Positions 37,253 to 49,712 of a DNA stretch of 64,000 nt are shown in pieces. The stretch spans positions 6,698,011 through 6,762,010 of the forward strand of contig NC_037275.1 of NCBI RefSeq assembly GCF_000002425.4, read 5' to 3'. The notes beneath the pieces are model-generated. The model was not told the origin of the DNA, searched no databases, and saw nothing but the letters and a program-made list of their open reading frames with translations. Source of the DNA: Physcomitrium patens (taxonomy: Eukaryota > Streptophyta > Bryopsida > Funariales > Funariaceae). Position 1 is the first letter of the stretch, and every line of letters begins with the position of its first letter. The translations under genes were made by a program, and so were the position numbers.

Positions 37253-38803
37253 TTGGGGGGAGCTAAACCTGGAAGAAGTTTCTGAATCGTTCAGCTGTGG
37301 AAGGACGTGATCGTGAGGGAGAGAAGGGATCTTTGCCTGATTCTGTTACATGTTATCTGATGATCAATGCAAGTGTTTTGGACTATTTTATAACTGATGA
37401 GGTACGTATGGGCTTCTTCTGTAGGACTTGGAGATGCCTTTGCATGGGTGTCTGAAAGCAAAATTTAATAGTTGGACAAACGAGACGATCAAATCACGTT
37501 TCAATTTTCTAGATTTGTTTATTTATTTATTTTTCTTGAATGGGTTAGAGGTGCATCTTTTGACGGTGTTAACCTGGATAGTGTGTAAAGAAGGCTTCCT
37601 AGTCTCTCTTAGTCCTTGCATTTTGAGCTACCCATTTGTCGGCATGCAAGATGAAGTGTCCATGTCTATTGAAGTCAAGTGTCCTCCACACACTAATGTT
37701 TCTATCAGAAATGATAATAAAAAAGAGTTTTGAAGTACAATGATGTTTCAAATACATTTGTGTGACGTTACATCTTCTTGAAGGTTCTGGTACTTAGTGG
37801 CATTATTTTCAAAGCCCTGTTCATATTTCATCTCATGCCATTATTCGCAAACGCTCCAGTGAAAAAAACAGTCTATATCAACTGGGTGTGGATCAATTCA
37901 TCTCCTATCATTCCCTGCAATTGTATCGTTGTTACGCAACTCAGGTCAAGTCACCACTTTACTGAGGGCAACAATAGAACTGCCAACTGATTCAAACTGC
38001 TGATCAAGCTGAAGTGTCAACTTCGCTGGAAGATGCAACAACCATGCATTAGTCTACACAGAGATTGCCGCAGTCAATGACCAACCAACATAAAATATCA
38101 ATAACTGAAACACACAACTGGAACCCAACCACTAGTCTTCGTGCTTTGGTTTCAAATCGTCCGGTATACACTCTTCTTTCCAGTCAAAATCGAAGTAACC
38201 CTACAGTAATAGCATAATCAAAACTGAGATATAGTTACCAACTCTTCTGTGACCGAGAAACAGAATGAATCCACTGGCGACTTAGCTAACCCAACCTGCA
38301 TGCAAATCCTGCATCCCGTGATCAAGTGCGAATAAGAAAATATTTGCAAAGGAATCTTAACAAAGAGTCAAACTGGAGGAATTAACTGGAGGTTCAAGAG
38401 CATTTTCAAGGAATCTGGTTAATATCACGATACCCAGAAATCAGGCAGGCATATTGTTGCACATCACGCAGTCTAGAGTACTTTCGGACCATACTACCTT
38501 TGGTCACTCCTAGAGTACTTCATAAGACTCGTTCCCCCTATTGTTGACATGTGGAGTTGCCTTGGGCACCACCCACCACACATCAACACCCATGCCCCAC
38601 ACATCCCCGCGAGGTTCCCCCTTGTGCCGATGTGTTTCTGGGCTAGGAGCAGTTTCCGTGCCCTAGATTAATCGAACTCGAAGCAAGTCAAAACCATTGG
38701 GCTTTCACTCTGCAGCATGTGTTTGGGATTCCATCAGCTAGTTTCTAAAACTTAGGGGAGTGGATTCACTGAAAGACATGATCAGCAACAGTGGTTGAAT
38801 CAC

Positions 38804-38824
38804 GGGGGGGGGGGGGGGGGGGGG
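38804..38824. repeat. Poly(G) run of 21
   Basis: A homopolymer of 21 G on the plus strand, able to form a G-quadruplex. Its exact length is prone to sequencing error. Confidence 0.9.
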
Positions 38825-40174
38825 AAGACCCTACAGTGACTTGATAGAAAGATACTTTTAGGGTTGCTGACCCCCAGCTATGCTACAGCTAGTTGGGAAG
38901 GTCATGGGAGTTTGGCAGAGAACCAAGAAGAGCAGTTTGCATCAACAGTGAATCGTGCGTGGAGCTTCAACCTACGTATGTCGTTGTGTACAATGCTGGG
39001 ATGCCATGGACGGAGATAATAGTATGGTGTGCTGCCAAGTGCAGGGCGTTCCGATGACCAGAGAGGCTGTGGAGTGCATGAAGAGGCTCAACTGGTTCAC
39101 AACACAAGAGAATGCAAACAACAGTTGCTGGCATCAACATGTGACTTTCGACGGACTAGAACCTTAACGGTGGACAATTATATTATGGAGAACTCACTGA
39201 TGAGCGGCTGAAAGTGCCAGGAGCTCACAACATGCATGGAGGCAAATGTATCAGCAAAGATTGGAGTCCTGATCAAGTACGCAAATTCTGAAGCTAAGTT
39301 AATCTGAAAGGTAATCTAGGTCCATTGCGGAGTAAATGAGAATTTCCCTACTATTTCATGCTACATTCAAACGAGCATTGCACTAGAGTTGTTCCATCAA
39401 GATGTATATGGTAGTGTATGTGGTAATGGTTTCTTATGAAGATGGAGTTTGTAAGATTTGACTCTTTGAAGTTTATCAAACACTCCAAGGTGATTTTTCC
39501 AGCCTTGTAGATGTCAGTGCAGAATTGATTAGATTGTTTCCAGACACTTACTCTACATACATGTTCTCAAGACCCAGGTCACCAAGGGGAATTCAACTGC
39601 AGAACCCCTGAATCCACACATCGAGAACGTTTTCATTTGTATCTTCTGTTTAATGTCCCATTTGCAAAAGTTAGTCTGCTGATCCAGAGGTTTACATTAC
39701 GTAGAATGCTGGGGCACTATGAACAAGGTTAACGATTATCATACAAGAAGTGAAGTTTTCGTTATGAAAAGGGACAAGAATTCAATGTTTACAAATTTAG
39801 ATTGCAAAAACAAAGTTTAGGAGAAATACTGGAGAAAGCTTCGAAGGTCGTCCATGATTACTGATTGCTACAGATCACATGTGGGAGAGAACCAAAATGA
39901 AGATTAAAGCAGTTGCGGAAGAATTGACGACCTTAAAGTGACAAATTAAGGGAACAGATAGTACTCATCACATTGCACGATCTCTTTCAAAGCCTTACGC
40001 TCAGATGGGCAAGTGGGATTAGCAGCTGAATAGCACTAAAGAAGAAAATGCTGTCAGCATTTGAAAAACACCGTCGTCAAAAAAATAGTCCAGGCAGTCT
40101 ACTATGTGGGAGGGAATGTGTCCGGCGTCAGTTGGGAATCCATCATTAGGGGAAAAACAAACTCATCAGAGGAA

Positions 40175-40231
40175 TTCAGAGTGCTTTTTCTAACAACACA
40201 ACTCAGAAGGTGTTAGAGAAAGCACTCTGAA
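40175..40231. repeat. Stem-loop: 21-bp arms, 15-nt loop
   Basis: Arms at 40175-40195 and 40211-40231 pair over 21 bp with one mismatch, which in RNA would be a G.U pair; the loop is 40196-40210. The right arm reads TGTTAGAGAAAGCACTCTGAA. It is well above chance for this composition, but the foldback is shorter than most plant microRNA precursors and I do not match the arm to a microRNA family. Confidence 0.8.
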
Positions 40232-41223
40232 GCCCATTGTTGACTACATTTCTTTCAACGGCTTCTTCTTTAGAAAATAATCCGGCAAAAGCACTTGTAG
40301 CCAACTAAATGCTCCTGATTTTCGATGCATTTATGGAACTCTGATCAAACTCTTAAGCGGCAATATGAACAACAATCACTAAATAAGAAGAACAGACATC
40401 CATTGTGTGGCTGTTCTCTCACCGAACTTGGGAGGCCATGACGTCGTAAGATAGCAGTCGGCTGAAGATTGCATTGAATCCAGCTCCAAACATCGTGTGG
40501 TCCTTCGAGACATCGTGCTTCTTGTTTGAAATATATGCGACTCAGCCATGCTGAACACAACTTTAAAATCAAGGCCCCATCAAGCTAGCCATGGCTACTA
40601 ACCTAAGCACATCTCTTAGAAAATCAACAAGTACCCTAGACGTAATTCCAACTTATAGCTGCAACCAGCGGCCCAAAAGTCAAACCAAGCATGCACACAA
40701 CCCAATTGGTTTAGCCTGTTCGAATTTCTAAAATTTCAAACCACAATATCGTCACACGTAGCATTGCACAAACGCAGACATAAAACAAAGTGGAGGGCTC
40801 TGGACAAGTCCAACGTAATTCCACGAGAATGAAACTCAAGAATTTTACATTTTGCTTTTTGCACATATTTTCAATGGATCTTTGTTCATCCAGGTCTTGG
40901 ATGATACTCCAAACTGTGCCAAACAGGATGCCAAGCTTCTGAACACGCTACTTTCAACTGCAGAAGTCTCTTCCAAGCTTGCTAGGTTCGATTTGTAGCC
41001 AATTTTGTCTCAGTTTCTATCTTCAAATTTTCGCAAGTTCTATGTATATCAACAACAACAAATATTTTTGATGTGATGTGGCTGTGTGTAGGGTAACGTG
41101 TTTACTCGGGCGACCAAAGTGATTCGATGTCATGATTCGTTAATGGTTACCTCTAATGGGTTGATGTTGCTCTTTGCCCATTCTGCTACCTAAACCCTGA
41201 ACCTGCACGTGGAATTAGGACAC

Positions 41224-44040
41224 ATGCTGAAGAGGATGACGATAACGTTGCTCGCACATAGACCTATGTACAGCATTTCTCCGTCAAGCAGCGTGCTTTT
41301 GTCAAATGTAGTGAGGAACAGTTTGTTTCTGCCTATCGGTGGGGAGCAACTGGGAATCGGCAGAGGTTCCCACCTTAATGTGTTTGAGGGTAGCAGACGA
41401 TTGTTTCTTTCTCAGCGCAATGCAAGCTCCACGAGTCGGGAGGGGTTGGCAGACGTGATGCGTGTCAAGGAGGCACTGGAGTCGGAGACCGGAATTGGGA
41501 AAGACGAAGCCTTAGATTGCGTGCGCGAAGAAGATCATGAAGCTTCAAAACACAAGGTGATAATTCGGGATTCCTAAATTGCACTGCATTTTGCGCAAGA
41601 ATGATTTTTCTGCTCTCATAACCGTTTTAGTATGCCTCCCTAGCATTGGAAAGCCTTATGTGCAACTTTGAGAAACTGCAGTTGTGGTTCATTATGCATG
41701 GCAAGTTGTACCATTCATGTTTTCTCTATTTTGTCGAAAAAAAATTATTTTTTTAAAAAAAGAAAAAATAACGCTTCAGAGGTTTGCATTGCGTTGCTGA
41801 TGCCCAGGCAAAATTGGAAGGTGGTCTTTACCTCGTTGCAACACCCATTGGTAACCTTGAAGACATGACTTTTCGGTAAGTAGTAAGCCTATCTAATCAA
41901 CCAAGTTTGAGTAAGAATTTGAAATGAGACAAGTCCTCTTATTGAGATTCAAGGGTTTAGCGTGTAGGGTTTGGAGGAATAATATAACAGTCTACCCAGG
42001 AGACTGATGGAATTACAACCATGGTCTCGACTCCATTACAGAAGAGGAATATGACCTAACCCTAGTATGGAGAATGGATGCCGGATGCCCTATTTTCAGC
42101 GAGGAGTTCTAGATTTATGTGAAGGAGATTTGTTCTTAACTAATTTGTACCTTCAAATTATTTGCAATGTATTTGTATGTCAGTGCAGTGCGCGTACTTA
42201 AATCTGCAGAAGTAATACTTGCCGAGGACACCAGACATTCAGCAAGGCTTTTGCAGCATTACAATATCACGACTCCTATGGTCAGTTCTTCCCCTGTTTG
42301 CATTGCAAATTTAGGCACAGATAAATTACAAGCTTTTCGAGAGCATGCACAATGAATCTACCACCCTCGTACTTGCCTACGAGTTATTTTAAGTTATGAC
42401 TGACCTAGTGCCAGTGTAACTAACCTTGTACATTGGTGGGTACTTAGATGAGCTACCACAAGTTCAACGAGTTTGCAAGACGTGATGCCATTATACAACG
42501 CTTGAAACTTGGTGGAATACTAGCCCTTATAAGCGATGCAGGGATGCCCGGCATTAGCGATCCTGGCACTGAACTTGTACTCACCATTACACTTCTTTCA
42601 GCACTTGTGTTCTTACTCCAAAGTTCACCTAAGAAGATAGTTGATGGTCGATATGAATGATCTAAAATAATGGTTCTTTTCTAAGCATTGAGAAAGTTGT
42701 TTTAAGGTACTTTACTCTCATGGACTGTTGGTTTATACTCTCGGTCAGACTTTGGTATTTATCCACTTTATACTGTATGTTGTATAGGTGAAGGCATGTG
42801 TAGAATCCAACGTGCGTGTGCATCCCGTTCCTGGTGCTTCTGCTGTTATCACTGCCCTAGTTGCCTCTGGTTTACCAACAGAAGTGTTCACTTTTGGTGA
42901 GAAATTTCTTTTCTTATTTTGACAATCGGAATTTCGGTAGAAAATATGTTCACTATGGAAGGTGTAAGTTATAGAAATAGGTATCTGTGAGTTTCTCATC
43001 GAATAATATACCTCTTCAAAGACAGACATATATTCAAGTTTGAGTAATGAAAATGTGCAACTTAGATGTGCCTTGGCATGTAATTATCTGTGACTCTTAA
43101 ATATATGGCGCCTTTCTTTTTAACCCGAAGGGCCTTAATCAGAAACTAATGCATCGGCCGTGCAGTTGGGTTTTTACCAACGCAGGCAACTTCTAGGAGG
43201 AAGATACTTGCATCTGCATCCAAACAGACGGCCACTCAGATATTTTACGTCTCTCCTCACAAGTTAAACAAGACTTTGGATGACTGTGTGTCTGCTTTTG
43301 GACCATCACGGTACACACTAAATTGCTTGTTGTTTTGGTTGCATATCTTATACTGGTTTGACGCATTATTTGTGGCTGTGATACTCTTGAGGTCAAATTT
43401 GTGAGGGAAATGTTGTGTTTTAATGAGAATTTTTTTGTAATGTTAAAAATCTTATTTAACAGGCATTGTGTGGTGGCAAGAGAGATGACCAAATTTCATG
43501 AAGAGGTGGCGACTGAACTTATCTAACTCCTTCGTGCATTAGATTTTGGCTTTTGAAGAGCACCGCTTTATGTCTTAAAGCATTGACTTGAATTTTCATC
43601 ATCATTCTCTCTGTATCTTTTTTGCGCGTCTGGTATGTTCTGATGTTGTGTGTCTTGCAGTTCTGGCGAGGAACTCTGCAGCAAGCCCGAAAGGAGTTTG
43701 AAGAACGAAATCCACGTGGGGAGATGACATTGGTGATTGAAGGACTGTCAGAGAGCGCTGCTGACGAGCTACCCACCGAGGAAGATGTTAAAGCAGAACT
43801 GCGTGCTCTTTTGGATTCTGGTGTTAGTCCGTCTGAGGTACTAATTTAGTATTTGAAGTGAATGTTTTCGAAGGCAGAGTTTATTACAGTTCTTTTCTTT
43901 TCTTTACCTTGGTCTAAAGAAAGTATGATAGAATTCTTGTATGTTGTGTTTTGCAGGCTAGCAGGCAAGTAGTGGAAGGGACAGGCATGCGGAGGAAGAT
44001 GGTGTATGCGCTGGCTTTGAAATTATCAAAGACCGAGTGA
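41224..44040 (+). CDS. rsmI: RsmI-type 16S rRNA (cytidine-2'-O)-methyltransferase, organellar, nine exons
   Basis: SAM-dependent enzyme of the tetrapyrrole-methylase fold. In bacteria it 2'-O-methylates C1402 in the ribosomal decoding site; the plant copy should act on plastid (or mitochondrial) 16S rRNA. Exons by consensus splice sites: 41224-41556, 41808-41875, 42184-42280, 42448-42576, 42788-42896, 43166-43310, 43463-43505, 43661-43837, 43957-44040. All phases agree and give 394 residues. Exon 1 encodes a Ser/Arg-rich targeting peptide. Landmarks: ATPIGNLED (122-130), AEDTRHSA in exon 3, ISDAGMPGISDPG (194-206), PVPGASAVITAL (222-233), and HCVVAREMTKFHEEFWRG across exons 7/8. Another acceptor AG upstream of exon 2 (near 41780) breaks the frame, so 41808 is preferred. 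M at 41236 is an alternative start. A GTG upstream of the first ATG is not credible. Confidence 0.94.
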
Positions 44041-46706
44041 TTCAAGCTCTACTAGTTCTATTTTTAGAATATCCTACTGAATCAATAATTGCAGAAAAGT
44101 ATAACTGTATTTTTACCTGCGTTCAGTTATAGCCAATGTCAAAGCAGACTTTTTGATTGGTATGCAGCTGAAAACATAGCTGTAAGTACATTTCCCATCA
44201 TCACATTGATTATTGTATGGAAGTAAGAATTCACGCACTTGATGATAGAAGTTGTACTTTACTTTCAGTTCTCTTTCACGAAATATTGGTAATATTTCTG
44301 TCGAGCAGTCAAGATCTTATCCATTCTCTTCTTTTGTATCAGGTTGGTGGTTTTGACGAGACTTTGGTGGAGCCAATTTTAATCGCCATAAGTGTTCAAC
44401 TTGACACGAGCCTTGCTATTGCTGGAGGAGTGACTCGGGGTCTGCGGTGTCCAAGATTTTTTTTCAGATGATCTGCAATGTCCGCGCTTTATTTCTGAAT
44501 TTGCAAGCAGTAATTGTGAGGACCTCTGAATGTGGGGTCTGGTTAAGGCATTTCTAATGTGTTCTTGTTACAACATCATGTAACACGCAGTTCTTGTGTT
44601 GGCCGAATGAACTGGAATTTTAGACTTTTTTTATACCCCAATTCATTCAATCTGGGCATTTACGTTAATGTTGAATGTTGCTGCTTTCACTTCTTTAGAC
44701 TGGTTTTTCTATTCTTGTGTGTATTAACCTCTAAGATTTGTGATCATTTGTTGAGAGCTTCGCAGCACCTCCTTGCCGTGCAAAAATCATGATTGAAGCT
44801 CAGATATGTTGAATCGAACTTATATCAAGATTTCTGTACAGGAAAACAAAGATGAAAAAGAAGAGAGGAAAGATTGTTGGGAAGAAATCATGGTTGAAGA
44901 TTGGAAGCAGAGTCTACCTTCCTTCACAGTGCAGGGATGAATGTTTCTGAAATTTTGCGAATTTCAGAAAAGGGGAAAGAAAGAAAGAAGAAAACTGAAG
45001 AAAAATATTATTTGACCATCTTTTAACATGACACTACCTAGATTAAATGATCACAACTATTCTACCAATGCTGGATCTTAAAAATTCATGAATCTTAAAG
45101 AGAAATCACTGTTTTTATTTTATTTTAAAATTATTTTCAATGAAAGCAGAAAAGCTGTTTGATAAGTTAAGAAATTAAAAATGTAAAATTTTCATACTTG
45201 GTGGTAGAAATGATTGCAATCGTTATTCAATTCTTTTTGTTATTTTATCTGTTTGTGAGCGTGGTAAGTTAAGAATGTTTGAAACATGAAAAATTGTTTA
45301 AATACGTAAATATTTAATATGGGTACATTATTGGAATTAATGTTATTAAGTATTTACTTTAAACTTTAAATTTATAATTTGAACATTTCAAAAAGAATGA
45401 TGATCAAAGTTTTTGATTATGCCGTTGCTCAATGTTCATAAAATAATTCTATTGAATGTGTGGAAGAAAATGTATGTTTGGTGGCATAGAAATCAAATAG
45501 TATTGTCAAATAATAAGTGTGAAAAATGAAGGTTATGAAGTATTTCGAAAAGAAAATTTATTAAACTTTTACAAAGTTCTGAGATTAGTTTTAGAAATGA
45601 ATCTGTAACATATCACACTTTGTAGTCAAAACATAAACCAATTAATCTTTTAAAATGATTCAATTTGATATGATTATTTAAAAATAAAATACAACAATAA
45701 TGTCATAATTTTTATTTGTTTAATATAATGTGTTGCTAAATAAAAATTTATCTAAATGAATTTATTATTACATGTTAAAGTATAAATAAGTATTTTAAAA
45801 TTTTAAAATATAAGCTCTTACATTTTGCAACGCGATGCACACAATGTAAAATTAACACAAATGATTGTTTTTTGTTGAAACATGTTTTATTTGTATGGTA
45901 ATTAATATTTTATTTAATTATTAAGATATTTGTAATTTTGCAAAGATATGATCAAATTTGAGATATAATCAAATTTTGATTTGGATTATATTTTTATATT
46001 ATTGGTAACTTATAACTTATTTTTTTAAATAAGTTATTTTTCTATCATATGATATTATTGGTAAAGTCAGATTTTATTTTTTGTTCAATTTAAATTCCCA
46101 AATAAATTTTAGTAAAAAATTGCTTCTAAAGACGTGTAGATTTAGATCCATATTTGAATATAAATTTGAATCCAAAATTGGATTTAAATCTAAATCTAAA
46201 GTCAAGTTGGATCTTAAAAATAATTTTTGTTTTGAATATAAATCATGTTATTTCTAAAGTTTATATAAAGATTTAGATATAATACAAGTTCCATGTCTAA
46301 ATCATCTTATTAGTTTAAACATTATTCTATCTAATTTATATATTATGTTTTGGATATTTGTCATAATTTCTAGATTTATAAATTATCTTGTTTTAAATCT
46401 ATCTAGCTACAACTAGAATTGCTATCTGTTAAGTTTTTTAAGAAACTTTATAATAACTTTATATACTATAATCAATATCTGTGATTTTTATTAAAGAATT
46501 AATATGTCCAATTTTAAGAACTCAAACTATAATAAACACCACTTATTAATTATTTTTTATGTAGTAAGTTTTTTAAAAATATTACGGAAAATATCACACA
46601 TGCCCCTCGAATCCTCCCGAAATATCAAAAATTTCCCTCAACTCTTGATAATATCAATTCTACTGCTGCCTTTTGTAATAATCACCATGAGTGCCGCTCC
46701 CATGAA
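44041..46706. other. 3' flank of rsmI and AT-rich intergenic DNA
   Basis: To about 44.8 kb this is probably rsmI 3' UTR and flank. From 45.0 to 46.6 kb it is very AT-rich with no protein-like frame, including a run of degenerate AAATCTAAATCTAAA-like motifs near 46130-46210. No mobile element could be recognised. Confidence 0.55.
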
Positions 46707-47183
46707 TTAGCTGCACAATCCCACAGCTTGACCGCAAGTGCTGCCACCCTGGAACAAATCTAGAGCCTCCAAAGCATCCATGATATTAGCGTCGAATGGT
46801 GCTGTGAGTTTTGCCGTGATTGTGGAGGCAGTGGGCTCAAATGCAAGTGCAAGTTTGCGCATCCGCCACACATGCTTCACTGCCTCTAGGAAGTCATCCT
46901 CCAGATCGTCAGGCCACAACTTAGATCTTGTGTTGTTTAGTATAGAATCCATCATCTGCTGACAAAACGAGAAAAAATCCTTACTGTAGTGTGGGTGTTT
47001 GTCATTAATGGCAGAAGCGGGGCTTACAGCCGATAAGTTTGGGAACTCTTGCCGCGCAGCATCCTGCCTCAGACGTATATCCTCCCGGCTGTCTAAATTG
47101 CAAACAAGCACCGGCATAATGTAAGAATATGAAACCCGAATCCACAAACTTTCAAGACGTGTGTCATACATCAGTCTCTTCAT
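46707..47183 (-). pseudogene. Gene fragment, possibly DUF641/IRKI-GIL1-like
   Basis: An uninterrupted 158-codon frame from an ATG, of normal composition, isolated between AT-rich deserts. The central part (residues about 70-130) contains SKLWPDDLEDDFLEAVKHVW followed by RKLALAFEPTAS and a PFDANIMDAL motif. That pattern recalls the Trp-His-Leu-Ala-Phe-Glu-Pro stretch of plant IRK-interacting/GRAVITROPIC-IN-THE-LIGHT proteins, but this is from memory and weak. Those proteins are around 400-600 residues, so this would be a partial copy. The frame ends about 15 residues after the motif. No adjoining exons were seen on either side. It could be a truncated duplicate still transcribed, a decayed gene, or a small orphan gene. 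Confidence 0.35.
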
Positions 47184-49712
47184 TTATTGAGAATCTTTGT
47201 CACAAATGAAGTGGTGATTGTCAAGACTATCTCTAGCATCTAGCTGCTAGGTTTCTCATCGATCCATGCAGGCTTTTTTTGTCATGAAGGAGTTGGATTC
47301 AAGCATCAGATACAAACAGATTACACAACAGATCTTCTCAGTTCCTTGTAACAAGAGCGTCACAAAACAAGACTTCGTTCCTCTTTGAGATTGCCTGTTT
47401 TGACTTCTCTCATTTTCTGTAACTGAGAGCCTCCAAGTTCGTAGAAAAATGTTGAGACCATTTTCGAGGAGCTCGTGGACCAGTGTGTCTTTTGATATTG
47501 TGAAGACAGCTCATGCTTAATGTGATACATCATAAACTATAATATAAATCTAAGTAGTTCTTATGATTAATAAAAGATTAAGTGATGGTATTATCAAAGG
47601 TGATTAAGTCATAAATTTCAATCATTTCATTGGAATAATTTAAACATATTCAAAACAATGCAAATAGTCTTAAACAAAATATTTCAAAATACTCTAGAAA
47701 ATAAAGAAAATAAAGATTTATGGTATTTTGGATAATGCTCAATTAAATTAAGAACTTGATTAGGTGCAAATTTTATGCATTTGAAATATGTTCATAAAAA
47801 CTGATGCATAAAAATTACAAAGTTTCAGATTTACGAATTAAAAAATAATTATAATTTTGAAAAAGAAAATATAATTTTATTTTTGATAGAAAAAATATTT
47901 AGTTTTAATCTCATAGCATAATTTATAAACTAAAATTAAAAGAATGCATGTATATATTTATATATTTAATTATTTCATTTAAAATTAAAATCATTATAAA
48001 ATATCATATATGTAATAGGCATATATAAACACTCATGTACTCTTTGTCAAATCAAATCAAATATTTAAATACATAAATAAAATAACATTATATGATATTT
48101 TATTTGAATGCATGTCAAAGTGATTAAGCATAAATCAACACCTTAACTTTGACATGCACCTCTTTCGGGTGCTTGAAGGTCTTGCTCACAATCTTGATGT
48201 TTGTGGATTTTGCAGGTTCACAGACCAAGCTTTGTTCCTTGGATGATATTGATGTGTTTCTGTGCTAATCAAAGAAGTAATAAGCTAGTGAAGTGTCTTC
48301 AGTTGAAGTCTGGGAGCGTTAGAGACAGCTTTGGGGGTGGAAAGACTGTAATGAAGGCTTCCATTCTGTTGAGGTCGTTCTACCAATTTGCAAATTACTA
48401 GATTTGCAAAGTGCAATTTCAGGTTTCCGTGTCTCGATGTCTGCTGCGACTGCTCGTTGTGCTGACCTGCCATATGAATCATGTTTTTGGAACCTACCTG
48501 TCACTGGACTATCAGATGGATTGTATGCGGAGGAGCGTGTGTACTTTAGAGCGTCGTAGGCGAGCATTCTTTGATATACTGTACAAGGGTGTTCGAATGC
48601 CCTTAAAACTGTACTCTTACACCTTTGCATTCAATGAGTCTTTGCTTTTAAAATGGCTGCAACACGAATGCATACCGAACCATTATCTTCTTATTCAGTG
48701 TGATCTTGTATTTTAAGAGTGGTAATATGAAGATGCAGAACACAATTTCTATCCTGGTTGATTTGGATCTTGTTGTCAACATTAACTTAGCAACTTTTAT
48801 GTGGAGGTGTGAGTAAGTTCTATAAAATTACAACCTGCACAGCATTAGTATTACTTAGAAGATGACCAACTCCCCAGCATCAAGTGGGTATTGTAAATAT
48901 TTAATAAAGACAGTCGTAGTTCGTGAGGTGAATGATCTCAGTAGCACCGACTTTTGAGAACTAAGTTTCAACTACAGTTCAGGCAATTCACGTTTGCCGC
49001 ACATTCCATAAAATAAAAAGGAAATTCGGATTTATCATATTTAATGGTGTAAAATTGTACTTCACTAGGAGTAGGTGTGTTTCGGAGCCGCGTATCCACG
49101 TCTTGATTCATTTAGTAGTAGGTGGGAAATCTATCCATTCAGATCGGATAAACGAACCCCCCCATTCTATTGACAATCCGTATAGAACATTCCGCTCATG
49201 TGTACAACTTATAAGCATCGAAGTTGGACATATAAGTAGCGCCTTTGGAGCATACAACAGAAGCCACTTCTTGATGGTGACACCACGAGTCTTCTCTGTC
49301 TAGCGTGTGTGCTCTTGCTTCATGTCCATTTTCAGTATCGAATTTTTGGAAGTTGATTCATAGGTGGCATGCCAAGAGAGCTTGAAGATGAATGCTTGTG
49401 TATGTGTAGTTGAAAGTGCGCGACTTCCAGCAATATAGAAAACTAACATTGGTGATTAAATTGATCGTTGAGGATTGAATAATCATCTGAAATCACGAGA
49501 CTTTCAACCACGCACCAGATCCATTCGGCGACTTTGGATAATGCCAAGCTGCTCAGGAAAGTAGAGGCAAGGACAGTCCGACTTGTTGTCGATGACATCC
49601 TCAGTGTGACGTGCGAACTCTGCAAATTAACCAGTCTTACAGAATTTCACTGGACATTTGGTTTCCATCGTTGGACCTTTGTCAAGGAATTGCAGATTCC
49701 CGGAGGTCATCA
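47184..49712. other. Intergenic, AT-rich then mixed; presumed lectin promoter at its end
   Basis: 47.5-48.15 kb is AT-rich with nothing recognisable. 48.15-49.7 kb is of mixed composition with short frames lacking ATG starts or domains. The lectin leader presumably lies in the last few hundred bases. No TATA box can be assigned with confidence. Confidence 0.5.

Larger units (their letters stand above)
36246..41223. other. Stretch without a recognised gene
   Basis: About 5 kb at 40-43 percent GC with only short, unsupported frames on both strands. Named contents are a 26-bp repeat pair (36635-36660 and 37227-37252), a 21-G run (38804-38824) and a hairpin (40175-40231). The last few hundred bases presumably hold the promoter and leader of the rsmI gene that follows. 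Confidence 0.55.

Noticed and set aside
49611-49712. 34-codon N-terminal extension of the lectin
   Set aside because: It begins with GTG, and the signal peptide starts at the ATG at 49713.
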